A stretch of 14,811 nt of DNA from Clostridia bacterium (GTDB lineage: Bacteria > Bacillota > Clostridia > Christensenellales > UBA1242), in the NCBI GenBank assembly GCA_017503445.1, contig JAFVTB010000168.1, forward strand, positions 1-14,811, read 5' to 3'. Below, in pieces: positions 7,622 to 14,446 of the stretch. The notes under the pieces are model-generated. The model was given only the letters and a program-made list of their open reading frames with translations, searched no databases and was not told where the DNA came from. Numbering within the stretch: the stretch's first letter is position 1; every line of letters starts with the position of its first letter. The position numbers were made by a program, and so were the translations under genes.

Positions 7622-7651
7622 ATTATAACGTTGTTATTTTGCCAAAGTCAA
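7622..7651 (-). promoter_or_regulatory. Sigma-A type promoter of the phase-variable gene
   Basis: On the minus strand TTGACT (7646-7651) and a perfect TATAAT (7622-7627) are 18 bases apart, followed by a leader of about 48 bases with AAAGGGA before the ATG at 7567. The intact promoter, leader and signal peptide argue that the gene is live rather than decayed. Confidence 0.82.
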
Positions 7652-7692
7652 ACGATTTTAATCAAAAAATTTTAGATTTTTACCTTTTTTTT

Positions 7693-7708
7693 TGCGGGAA
7701 GCCCCGCA
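7693..7708. terminator. GC-rich hairpin downstream of spoIIP without a U-tract
   Basis: TGCGGG and CCCGCA pair around a four-base loop, eight bases after the spoIIP stop. On the spoIIP strand the stem is followed by an A-run, not a U-run; the T-run lies on the 5' side of the plus-strand hairpin. It may end or protect the spoIIP message, but it is not a textbook terminator. Confidence 0.4.
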
Positions 7709-7715
7709 GGCATTA

Positions 7716-8807
7716 TTAGGCACGCTTCTTTCTTATAATATAAACCATTATTGCCGCAACACCCACGCCTCCAAGAACAAACAGCCACACCTTTCCACCC
7801 TTTGCAGACGGATTTTTTTGGTCAAGCACCTCATCAACGCTGGCACCTTGATTTTCGGTTTGCACCCCACCAACGGTAAGGTTGCCGCTTTCTTCCTCAA
7901 CGATTGTGGCAAACAAGGTTGTATAAATCACATCTGCCAAAAGCGGTACGCTGTTTTTCACATAGTCCTTTTCAATCTTGTGGCACCCCATTTCAAAAAG
8001 CATTGCCTTGGCGGAAAGATCTTGGTTATATCTTCCGCTGCCCATATAAATATCGGCAATCAACCACGGATAAAGAGTGTCTGCCACGCTGACAATCCAC
8101 AAAGCGAACTGAAGATTTGCCTCACTGTTGGGATTGTTCTGCCCCACAACCAGGCGGATTTTGCTGTATTTTTTTCCGTTATGTTCCGTTAAATAAAAAC
8201 TTCGTGATGCGCCATCACGATGTATGTCAAATATTGCGCTTGCGCCCGCATTCAAAAGCGCCTTTGCGGTTGTGCGGCTGCGCGTGTATGCAGACGAATT
8301 GTGCGGAATGTGAAGCGTTTCATCATATGTCACACTTATTTTCTTTTCCCGAAGCTTCCCCGCCAAAAGATTTGCGATGTCATGGATTCCACCTTCACCA
8401 TAAACACTTTCCGTGCCGTCGCCAATGATATAACTTTCATCGTTGTGCGTTGAATAAAGCCCCAAAGTTTTGTTCAGCACCACATCGGCAACATTTTCCA
8501 TCTGCTTTTTATGCACCTTGGGCTTTTCAACTTTTTCCACAAATCTTGCCACTGCCACAAGATTTTCATCATCAATAAAAATGATCTCATACTTATTAAA
8601 ATCGCTGGCAATAATGATATCACCAAGTGCAACGCCGCGTTTTTCCGTAAGAAAATTGCCATCTTCATCATTGATGACATAATTTTCATACACCTCTTCC
8701 ACCTGCACAAGCGAATCACTTTCCGAAAAATTTTCCGGAACCGAAACCACCGGAAAAGATGAAAGCATAAGCCCACACATAATCAAAATTGACAACAAAC
8801 TTTTCAT
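7716..8807 (-). CDS. spoIIP: Stage II sporulation protein P (SpoIIP), peptidoglycan amidase/endopeptidase
   Basis: SpoIIP is the amidase and endopeptidase that works with SpoIID and SpoIIM to thin septal peptidoglycan and drive engulfment of the forespore. The 363-residue protein shows the family pattern: LYSTHNDESY (117-126, zinc-ligand His121), a Glu-containing EGGIHDIANLLA (138-149), IPHNSSAYTRSRTT (167-180), FDIHRDGA (193-200, His196) and LFEMGC (270-275, likely catalytic Glu272). An N-terminal hydrophobic segment (3-22) looks like a signal peptide or anchor. A second hydrophobic helix (340-358) near the C-terminus is followed by RKKRA, suggesting a C-terminal membrane anchor. I chose the ATG at 8807 because it places the hydrophobic segment right after MK. 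A TTG at 8834 is in frame, and neither has a clear ribosome binding site. The gene stands alone, not beside gpr or spoIID. Confidence 0.88.
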   Translation of the reverse strand: MKSLLSILIMCGLMLSSFPVVSVPENFSESDSLVQVEEVYENYVINDEDGNFLTEKRGVALGDIIIASDFNKYEIIFIDDENLVAVARFVEKVEKPKVHKKQMENVADVVLNKTLGLYSTHNDESYIIGDGTESVYGEGGIHDIANLLAGKLREKKISVTYDETLHIPHNSSAYTRSRTTAKALLNAGASAIFDIHRDGASRSFYLTEHNGKKYSKIRLVVGQNNPNSEANLQFALWIVSVADTLYPWLIADIYMGSGRYNQDLSAKAMLFEMGCHKIEKDYVKNSVPLLADVIYTTLFATIVEEESGNLTVGGVQTENQGASVDEVLDQKNPSAKGGKVWLFVLGGVGVAAIMVYIIRKKRA

Positions 8808-8854
8808 GTTTTTATAATGTGAAAAAAATGTCAAATTATGCGAAAGTTAAAAAT

Positions 8855-8889
8855 AAAACAAATATAAATTTTTGAAAAATATTTGTTTT
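8855..8889 (-). terminator. Possible AT-rich terminator after the aspartokinase fusion gene
   Basis: AAAACAAATAT (8855-8865) and ATATTTGTTTT (8879-8889) are perfect complementary arms around a 13-base loop. On the minus strand the stem runs into ATTTTTAA. The stem has only one G-C pair, so it is weak, but it is the only candidate between the lysC-asd stop (8921) and spoIIP. Confidence 0.4.
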
Positions 8890-8920
8890 TTATTTATTTT
8901 TATTTTTTTAAGCGCGTTTT

Positions 8921-11107
8921 TTATTTGTTTTGCAGAAGTTTTTTCAAAATTTGCACACCATTGGCGGCGGCGCCTTTTCGCAGATTATCCGCCACACACC
9001 AAAAATGCACCATGTTTGGATTGTATAAATCTTTTCTTATTCGCCCAACAAAAACCGCATCTTTGCCATTTGCAATTTGGTTGATTGGGTAAACATTGTC
9101 CTTAGGTAAATCCAAAATTTCAAGCCCCTCTTGCGCGCGCAAAACATTATGAACTTCATGCAAATCTGCTTCCACATGCAAGGTTACACTAACCGCCACA
9201 CAGTGGCAATTTTCAACCGGCACACGCACACATGTGGCGGAAATTTCAATGCTTTCATCATTCAAAATCTTATGGGTTTCGTTTATCATTTTCATTTCTT
9301 CGCTTGAAAAACCATTATCCCCAAAACTGCCTATATGCGGTAAACAATTATTGAAAATTGGGTGCGGATAAAAATTTGGATTTTCACCCTTTGCAGTGAC
9401 ATGTAAATCTTGCACCACTGCTTCACCACTGCCACTCACCGCTTGATAAGTTGCAAAATCAACCCGCGCAAGCCCAAAATGTTTTTTCAATGCATAAAGC
9501 GGAAGCATCACTTGGATTGTACTGCAATTTGGATTGGCAATAATCCTGCTTATGGTGTTTTCAAAGTTCACTTCCGGCACAATAAGTGGAATATCTTTTT
9601 CCATACGAAAGGCGCTGCTGTTATCAATCACAACAGCTTGATTTTGCGCAAAAATTGGGGCAAATTTTTTTGAAACATCTTCACCGGCTGAAAAGAAAGC
9701 ATAATCAATTTTGTGTGATAAAATATTTTGTTCATTAAGCTCTAAAACTTCAAATTCTTGGTTTTCAAACTTGATTGTTTTCCCGGCACTTTCAGCACTT
9801 GCAAAAAGATAAAGATTTTCAATTTGATGCTTTATTTTGCTTTCTGCCAACACGTTCAAAAAAGTTTTGCCAACCATCCCCGTTGCCCCAACAATTGCAA
9901 GATTTATCTTATATGCATCTTCAAGATCAAACTGCTTTGCAAGGGCAAAAACGGCCGCCATTTTTTGATTCATTGGCACGGTAAAACCAATTGACACTTC
10001 CGACAACATAAGATTTGAAACAAAAATATTTCTTTCTTGCAATGCTTTTAACAAATCTTGCAAAACCTCTGTGTGGGTTTTAAACCCACTTCCAACCAAA
10101 GTTATTTTGCAAATATTTGACAAATGTTTATTTTTTAATTTTTTTTCACAAATTTTATTTATTTTTTCATCAATTTGTTTCTGCAACGGTTTATCAACCA
10201 AAAATTTTATGTTAAAATTTTCGCCATTTTCTTCCACAGAAAAAAGGTCAAGCTTTTGCGAAAAATTTTGTAAAATTTCAATCACAGATGTCAGTTCCGT
10301 GGGTTGCAAGTTATCAATTCGATAAACTTTGACGTCATCTTTTGCAGTTATATTTTTCACAATAACTTTTTCAAAATCTTCGGTTTGTTTAAGCACTTTT
10401 GTCGCCTCCTTCAAATCACACAAACTTTGCCCAATAAACAGCGGCACCCCATATTTTTTTGCAATTTCAACACTGCGCGTTTCCATCACCTTTGCGCCAC
10501 TTGCCGACATTTCCATAAGTTCGTCATAACTTAAAACATCAAGTTTTTTTGCATGCGGCAACAGTTTTGGGTCTGCCGCCAACACACCAGGCACATCGGT
10601 GTATATTTCACATACGCATCCAAGCGCGCCCGCCAAGGCAACGGCGGTGGTGTCGCTTCCACCCTTGCCAAGCGTGGTGATGTCACCTTCTTGTGTGATC
10701 CCTTGAAAACCCGCCACAATCACAACGTCAAAATTTTTGAAATATTTTTGCAGTTTTTCAACCTTGATTTGCTTAATTTGCGCGGCAGAAAACTTTGTGG
10801 TGGTGATAATTCCCGCCTGCCAACCTGTAAGCGATATTGCACGCACGCCAAGCCGCCCAAGCGCAAGCCCCAAAAGCGAAATTGTTTTGTTTTCGCCGAT
10901 CGAGACAAGCTGATCAAGCTCTCGAAGATTTGGCGTCGCCGCCATGGATTTTCCCAAACCACTTAGGGCATCGGTTTCTCCACTCATGGCACTTAAAACC
11001 ACAACAATTTTTTCTTCAGTTTCAAGCCGGCATTTCAAATTGTTTGCAACTTTTGCAATTTTTTCTGTTGTGGCAACGCTGGTGCCACCGTATTTTTGAA
11101 CAATCAT
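8921..11107 (-). CDS. Fused aspartokinase / aspartate-semialdehyde dehydrogenase
   Basis: This single 728-residue chain would catalyse the first two steps from aspartate: phosphorylation to aspartyl phosphate, then NADPH reduction to aspartate semialdehyde. Residues 1-250 form the aspartokinase domain, with VQKYGGTS (3-10), SAMSGETD (39-46), GFQG (133-136) and GKGGSDTTA (147-155). Two ACT-type regulatory repeats follow at about 258-395, the second containing ITLVGSGFKTHTEVLQDLL (335-353). At 402 the dehydrogenase starts without a linker: nucleotide-binding GATGMVG (407-413), SAGEDVSKKFAP (473-484), nucleophile Cys528 in NPNCSTIQ, SGSGEAV (558-564) and RVPVENCHC with likely base His635. Both halves keep their catalytic residues. 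The ATG follows an ATPase gene by two bases, with GAAGGAT overlapping that gene's stop. Fusions of aspartokinase to homoserine dehydrogenase (ThrA, MetL) are well known; this pairing is much less familiar to me. ACT domains suggest feedback control by lysine or a related product. Confidence 0.93.
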   Translation of the reverse strand: MIVQKYGGTSVATTEKIAKVANNLKCRLETEEKIVVVLSAMSGETDALSGLGKSMAATPNLRELDQLVSIGENKTISLLGLALGRLGVRAISLTGWQAGIITTTKFSAAQIKQIKVEKLQKYFKNFDVVIVAGFQGITQEGDITTLGKGGSDTTAVALAGALGCVCEIYTDVPGVLAADPKLLPHAKKLDVLSYDELMEMSASGAKVMETRSVEIAKKYGVPLFIGQSLCDLKEATKVLKQTEDFEKVIVKNITAKDDVKVYRIDNLQPTELTSVIEILQNFSQKLDLFSVEENGENFNIKFLVDKPLQKQIDEKINKICEKKLKNKHLSNICKITLVGSGFKTHTEVLQDLLKALQERNIFVSNLMLSEVSIGFTVPMNQKMAAVFALAKQFDLEDAYKINLAIVGATGMVGKTFLNVLAESKIKHQIENLYLFASAESAGKTIKFENQEFEVLELNEQNILSHKIDYAFFSAGEDVSKKFAPIFAQNQAVVIDNSSAFRMEKDIPLIVPEVNFENTISRIIANPNCSTIQVMLPLYALKKHFGLARVDFATYQAVSGSGEAVVQDLHVTAKGENPNFYPHPIFNNCLPHIGSFGDNGFSSEEMKMINETHKILNDESIEISATCVRVPVENCHCVAVSVTLHVEADLHEVHNVLRAQEGLEILDLPKDNVYPINQIANGKDAVFVGRIRKDLYNPNMVHFWCVADNLRKGAAANGVQILKKLLQNK

Positions 11108-11109
11108 TT

Positions 11110-12087
11110 TTATCCTTCAAATTTTTCAATTTCTTCTATGGTTTTTTGTGTTAGGTTTGCAACGCCTGCAAAATCCACCTTTGGCACATAAATATCTTCA
11201 ATTTGTCCATGAATGCGCCTTGAAAGTGTAACTTCCAATTCTGCATTTTTAATAAGTTTTTTAATTAAAATATTGTTTTTTTCAATTATTTTATTTGTTT
11301 TTTTATTATTTTTAATATTTTTTATAATAATTTTATTATCAAGAATGATTGCGTGTATAAATTCAGGATTCAAAGAATCCAAAATTTTGGTGTGACAAAT
11401 TTTGTTTTCTTGCAGCATTTTTAAAAGTTTTTTAAACACCAAAAATGCTTCATACCTTCCCGCAGAAAACACAACTTTTTTAAAATTGTTTTGCTTTTCC
11501 AAATCAACAAAATGTGTGTTTATGCTTTGCAAAAATAATGTTTTGTTTTGCCCTTGCACATCAATATTTTTGATTTTCGCAAACACATCTTTTGCTTTTT
11601 TTGCAACAATATTTCCAGATATACCATCCATTTCAATGTCAAAATTTATATCATCAATCATCTTTGCCGCGGAAAGATAACCATACATTTTTTTATAATG
11701 CTTGGATTTTTCTGTTGTCAAAGTTTTAAGATTGTTTTTTTCACTGCACACATCACCAATAAATTGTCCAACATCCAAAATTTTGTGTGTTACACCAACA
11801 ATATGCGGGTTAACAATATGCGGCGCGGTGCCATCAACAACAGCAACATTTTTTTCAACAATTCTTATGCCATCAATGCTTTGCGGATCGGTTGAACAGT
11901 GATAATATTCCACACTGTAACCCGCTTCCCAAAAATGCCGAGCAATGTTTTTCATCATCGTGCTTTTCCCCGTGCCAGAGCCACCCTTGACAATATACAT
12001 AAATCCGTCTTCTGAAATCTTGTCAAGAAAGTTCACGAATCCATCACCCGTGTTTGCACTTGCAAAATAAAAATTTTTTCTTTTCAT
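11110..12087 (-). CDS. P-loop ATPase of the PRK06851-like family, apparently with one intact nucleotide site
   Basis: The function is not known to me. The 325-residue protein has a Walker A GGSGTGKS (35-42), then YYHCSTDPQSIDGI (61-74) and VVDGTAPHIVNPHIVG (83-98), which resemble a conserved clostridial/bacillar family of predicted ATPases. As I recall them, members of that family carry two related P-loop halves. The second half here (about 200-325) ends in the familiar IHGQIEDIYVPKVDF-like segment, but I see no second Walker A, so that half looks degenerate. The middle and C-terminal parts are rich in Lys, Asn and Ile. The ATG at 12087 begins the family-typical MKRKNFYFASANT; the frame stays open 99 codons upstream across the divergent dpaA promoter, which I do not believe is coding. 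It is two bases from the aspartokinase fusion and likely co-transcribed. No convincing ribosome binding site or promoter was seen. Confidence 0.72.
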   Translation of the reverse strand: MKRKNFYFASANTGDGFVNFLDKISEDGFMYIVKGGSGTGKSTMMKNIARHFWEAGYSVEYYHCSTDPQSIDGIRIVEKNVAVVDGTAPHIVNPHIVGVTHKILDVGQFIGDVCSEKNNLKTLTTEKSKHYKKMYGYLSAAKMIDDINFDIEMDGISGNIVAKKAKDVFAKIKNIDVQGQNKTLFLQSINTHFVDLEKQNNFKKVVFSAGRYEAFLVFKKLLKMLQENKICHTKILDSLNPEFIHAIILDNKIIIKNIKNNKKTNKIIEKNNILIKKLIKNAELEVTLSRRIHGQIEDIYVPKVDFAGVANLTQKTIEEIEKFEG

Positions 12088-12119
12088 ATAAATCAATTTA
12101 TTTTGCTTTTCCCAAAAAT

Positions 12120-12131
12120 GTTCACGCGAAC
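12120..12131. repeat. Short dyad in the divergent intergenic region
   Basis: GTTC-ACGC-GAAC has 4-base arms and lies between the divergent ATPase and dpaA genes, overlapping the proposed -35 of dpaA. It could be an operator, but it is short enough to occur by chance. Confidence 0.25.
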
Positions 12132-12150
12132 TTAAAAAAATCATAAAGTA
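12123..12150 (+). promoter_or_regulatory. Probable sigma-K promoter of dpaA-dpaB-dapA
   Basis: CATAAAGTA (12142-12150) matches the sigma-K -10 pattern CATAnnnTA at every fixed base, and an AC (12124-12125, within CAC) stands 16 bases upstream as the -35. In B. subtilis the homologous spoVF operon is sigma-K dependent. The expected transcript start would fall at or just before the ribosome binding site at 12154-12161, giving an unusually short leader. Confidence 0.55.
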
Positions 12151-12153
12151 TTT

Positions 12154-12171
12154 AAGGGAGGTTATATTTTG
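12154..12171 (+). promoter_or_regulatory. Ribosome binding site that supports the TTG start of dpaA
   Basis: AAGGGAGG (12154-12161) is followed by seven bases and then TTG (12169-12171). No ATG or GTG is available at a proper distance, so the strong Shine-Dalgarno match decides for the TTG. Confidence 0.8.
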
Positions 12172-12915
12172 ACATTTTTTATTGACGACACCGACAAAAG
12201 AAACCAAACAGTTAAAGCACTTTTTAAAGAAAAAAATTATCTTGTGGCAAAAAATTTTGATATTACGGCTGCCAAGGAAGGCGATGTGATTATTTTTGCG
12301 CCGAATAAAAAATTCACAGATGATGATTTGCAAAAATTTCCTGCTGAAAGTACCCTTGTGTGCGGGAATATCCCCCAAAATCAAGGAAAAATCTTAGAGG
12401 ATAAACATATCAAACACATCAATGTTCTGCAAGATGAAGTTTTTGCGATGCAGAATTCGCGGCTAACTGCTGAAGGTGTATTGGCGGAAGTTTTGCAAAA
12501 TTCCCAAAACTCGATTTTTGAAAACAAAATTTTGATTTTAGGCAATGGGCGCGTTGGCAAAGCCACAGGCACGCTTTTGGCAAAACTTGGCGCGGATTTT
12601 TCTATTTGCTCTCACGATCCCAAAAATTTTGCAATTACATATTTATTTTCGCAAAAAAATTATTTTAAAAATAATTTTTTGCAAGAATTAAATAATTTTG
12701 ATGTAATTATCAACACAATTCCTGCAGAAATTATTCCCCAGGATATGTATAGCAACATCAAAAAAGATTGCCTTTTCTTGGAGATTGCTTCTGTGAAAAC
12801 CATCGTGGGCGATGTGGAATTTGTTTATAAACTTTGTCCTGCGCTTCCGCAAAAATACAGTGCATTAACCGCGGGAAAATATCTTTTTGAGTGCATTGAA
12901 AGAATGTTGAAATAA
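12169..12915 (+). CDS. dpaA: Dipicolinate synthase subunit A (SpoVFA)
   Basis: DpaA and DpaB together oxidise the DapA product HTPA (or dihydrodipicolinate) to dipicolinic acid in the mother cell, from where it is moved to the spore core. The 248-residue protein has an N-terminal region (1-95), the family-typical NSRLTAEGVLAEVL (96-109), a dinucleotide-binding GNGRVG (125-130) after a hydrophobic strand, IINTIPAEII (180-189) and EIASVK (205-210). It is shorter than the roughly 300 residues I expect for SpoVFA, and the missing part is in the N-terminal domain. It starts with TTG behind AAGGGAGG and lies divergently from the ATPase and aspartokinase genes. dpaB follows after 19 bases. A sigma-K-like promoter lies upstream. 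Confidence 0.9.
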   Translation: MTFFIDDTDKRNQTVKALFKEKNYLVAKNFDITAAKEGDVIIFAPNKKFTDDDLQKFPAESTLVCGNIPQNQGKILEDKHIKHINVLQDEVFAMQNSRLTAEGVLAEVLQNSQNSIFENKILILGNGRVGKATGTLLAKLGADFSICSHDPKNFAITYLFSQKNYFKNNFLQELNNFDVIINTIPAEIIPQDMYSNIKKDCLFLEIASVKTIVGDVEFVYKLCPALPQKYSALTAGKYLFECIERMLK

Positions 12916-12928
12916 CTCCTGACAGGAG
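12916..12928 (+). promoter_or_regulatory. Small hairpin holding the dpaB ribosome binding site
   Basis: CTCCT-GAC-AGGAG begins directly after the dpaA stop codon. The AGGAG arm is the dpaB Shine-Dalgarno sequence, six bases before the ATG at 12935. Pairing would hide it until a ribosome finishing dpaA opens the stem, so it may couple DpaA and DpaB translation. Confidence 0.45.
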
Positions 12929-12934
12929 AAAACT

Positions 12935-13507
12935 ATGAAAAAACCAAGAATCGGGTTTGCAATCACGGGAAGTTTTTGCACGCACGAAAAAATTTTGGAA
13001 GTTATTAAAGAACTTGCAGAAAAAGGATACACAATTTATCCAATTGTTTCAGACAGCACCTTTTCAACCGATACACGTTTCGGCGCTGCAAATGATTTTT
13101 TAGCGGCCCTGGAAGATATCACAGGCAACAGCCCTCTTTCAACCATTGTGGATGTTGAGCCAACCGGCCCGCAAAACCTTTTTGATGTGATTGTTGTGGC
13201 GCCATGCACAGGTAACACGCTTTCAAAAATTGCAAACGGCATCAACGACACGCCCGTCACAATGGCGGTGAAAGCCCATGTGCGCAACCACAAACCGGTT
13301 GTGATGGGCATTTCAACAAATGATGGTATGGGGCTGAATTTTAAAAACCTTGCCACACTTTTTGCTGCAAAAGATTTCTTTTTTGTGCCATTTGGGCAAG
13401 ACGAACCAATCAAAAAACCCAAATCGCTGGTGGCAGATTGGGCAAAACTTGAGGACACCCTGAACCTTGCTTTACGCGGTGAGCAAATTCAGCCGGTGCT
13501 GATTTAA
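12935..13507 (+). CDS. dpaB: Dipicolinate synthase subunit B (SpoVFB), flavoprotein fold
   Basis: This is the partner of DpaA in dipicolinic acid formation. The 190-residue protein has the phosphopantothenoylcysteine-decarboxylase-like flavoprotein fold: RIGFAITGSFCTHEK (5-19), PIVSDS (36-41), DVIVVAPCTGNTLSKIANGINDTP (about 85-108) and KPVVMGISTNDGMGLN (about 120-135). The length is normal for SpoVFB (about 200). It lies 19 bases after dpaA and 9 bases before dapA, so the three genes form one unit. Its ribosome binding site may be masked by the small hairpin between dpaA and dpaB. Confidence 0.95.
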   Translation: MKKPRIGFAITGSFCTHEKILEVIKELAEKGYTIYPIVSDSTFSTDTRFGAANDFLAALEDITGNSPLSTIVDVEPTGPQNLFDVIVVAPCTGNTLSKIANGINDTPVTMAVKAHVRNHKPVVMGISTNDGMGLNFKNLATLFAAKDFFFVPFGQDEPIKKPKSLVADWAKLEDTLNLALRGEQIQPVLI

Positions 13508-13516
13508 AGGAAAAAT

Positions 13517-14383
13517 ATGAGCATTTTTAAGGGCTGTGCAACAGCAATCATCACGCCATTTGACAAAAACAACAAAATCAACTTCACCGCATTTAAAAAA
13601 TTGGTTGATTTTCAAATTGAAAACGGCGTTAACGCATTGGTGTTTCTTGGCACAACAGGCGAAGCCAGCACCCTGACCGAAAAAGAAAAACTTCAGGTTG
13701 CAAAGTTTGCAATTTCTTATGTCAAGGGGCGCGTTCCGGTGATTTTGGGCGCCGGGGGCAATAATACTGCAGAAGTGATTGAACGAAGCAAACGCTTTGC
13801 TAAAGTGGGCGCCGATGCACTGTTGCAAATCACACCGTATTATAACAAATGCACGCAAGATGGCCTGGTGCAACACTTCACCGCGATCGCCAAGGCGGCA
13901 GACGGCATTCCACAAATTTTGTATAATGTTCCAAGCCGCACAGGCGTGAATATGCTGCCTGAAACCGTGCAAAAACTTGCCGAAGTGCCAAATATTGTGG
14001 GCATCAAAGAAGCCGGTGGCAATGTGCAAGAACTTGCCCGCATTTTGCCCGAAGATTTTGATATCTTCAGCGGCGAAGATGAGCAAATTTTCACTACGCT
14101 TGCCCTTGGTGGAAGTGGCGTGATCAGTGTTGTGAGTAATGTTGCTCCTGCACAAACCACGGCGCTTTGCAACGCATTTTTTGAGGGAAATATTGAACTT
14201 GCCCGCAAAATCCAATTTGAACTTGTGCCGCTTATCCGTGCATTGTTTTGCGAAGTCAACCCAATCCCCGTGAAAGCAGGCATGGGGCTTTTGGGCTTTG
14301 ATGTGGGTACTCCACGGCTGCCTTTGACCCCCGCAACCGAAGGGACAATCAATAAATTGAAAGAAAATCTTAATATTGACTAA
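13517..14383 (+). CDS. dapA: 4-hydroxy-tetrahydrodipicolinate synthase
   Basis: DapA condenses pyruvate with aspartate semialdehyde to HTPA, the branch point to lysine/diaminopimelate and to dipicolinic acid. The 288-residue protein is full length. It has GTTGE (45-49, Thr46), TPYYNK (106-111, Tyr109), YNVPSRTG (136-143, Tyr136 and Arg141) and the Schiff-base Lys164 in GIKEAGG, followed by SGEDEQ (about 184-189) and GGSGVISV. The ATG is preceded by AAAGGAAAAAT within the end of dpaB. Its position after dpaAB matches the spoVF-asd-dapG-dapA arrangement of B. subtilis, suggesting it supplies dipicolinate synthesis during sporulation. The window does not show whether a second, vegetative dapA exists. 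A strong terminator follows. Confidence 0.97.
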   Translation: MSIFKGCATAIITPFDKNNKINFTAFKKLVDFQIENGVNALVFLGTTGEASTLTEKEKLQVAKFAISYVKGRVPVILGAGGNNTAEVIERSKRFAKVGADALLQITPYYNKCTQDGLVQHFTAIAKAADGIPQILYNVPSRTGVNMLPETVQKLAEVPNIVGIKEAGGNVQELARILPEDFDIFSGEDEQIFTTLALGGSGVISVVSNVAPAQTTALCNAFFEGNIELARKIQFELVPLIRALFCEVNPIPVKAGMGLLGFDVGTPRLPLTPATEGTINKLKENLNID

Positions 14384-14413
14384 AAGCAATTTTTTTCGGG
14401 ATGCCCACAGGCA

Positions 14414-14443
14414 AAAAAATTCACCCAATCGGGTGAATTTTTT
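14414..14443. terminator. Bidirectional rho-independent terminator between dapA and the DUF6273-like gene
   Basis: AAAAAATTCACCC and GGGTGAATTTTTT are perfect 13-base arms around the loop AATC. The stem ends in a T-run on either strand, so it can end the dpaAB-dapA transcript as well as the convergent minus-strand gene. Confidence 0.9.
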
Positions 14444-14446
14444 AAA

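Noticed and set aside
12088..12384. N-terminal extension of the ATPase gene
   Set aside because: It would overlap the dpaA promoter and start and add 99 unrelated residues; MKRKNFYFASANT is a natural start for the family.
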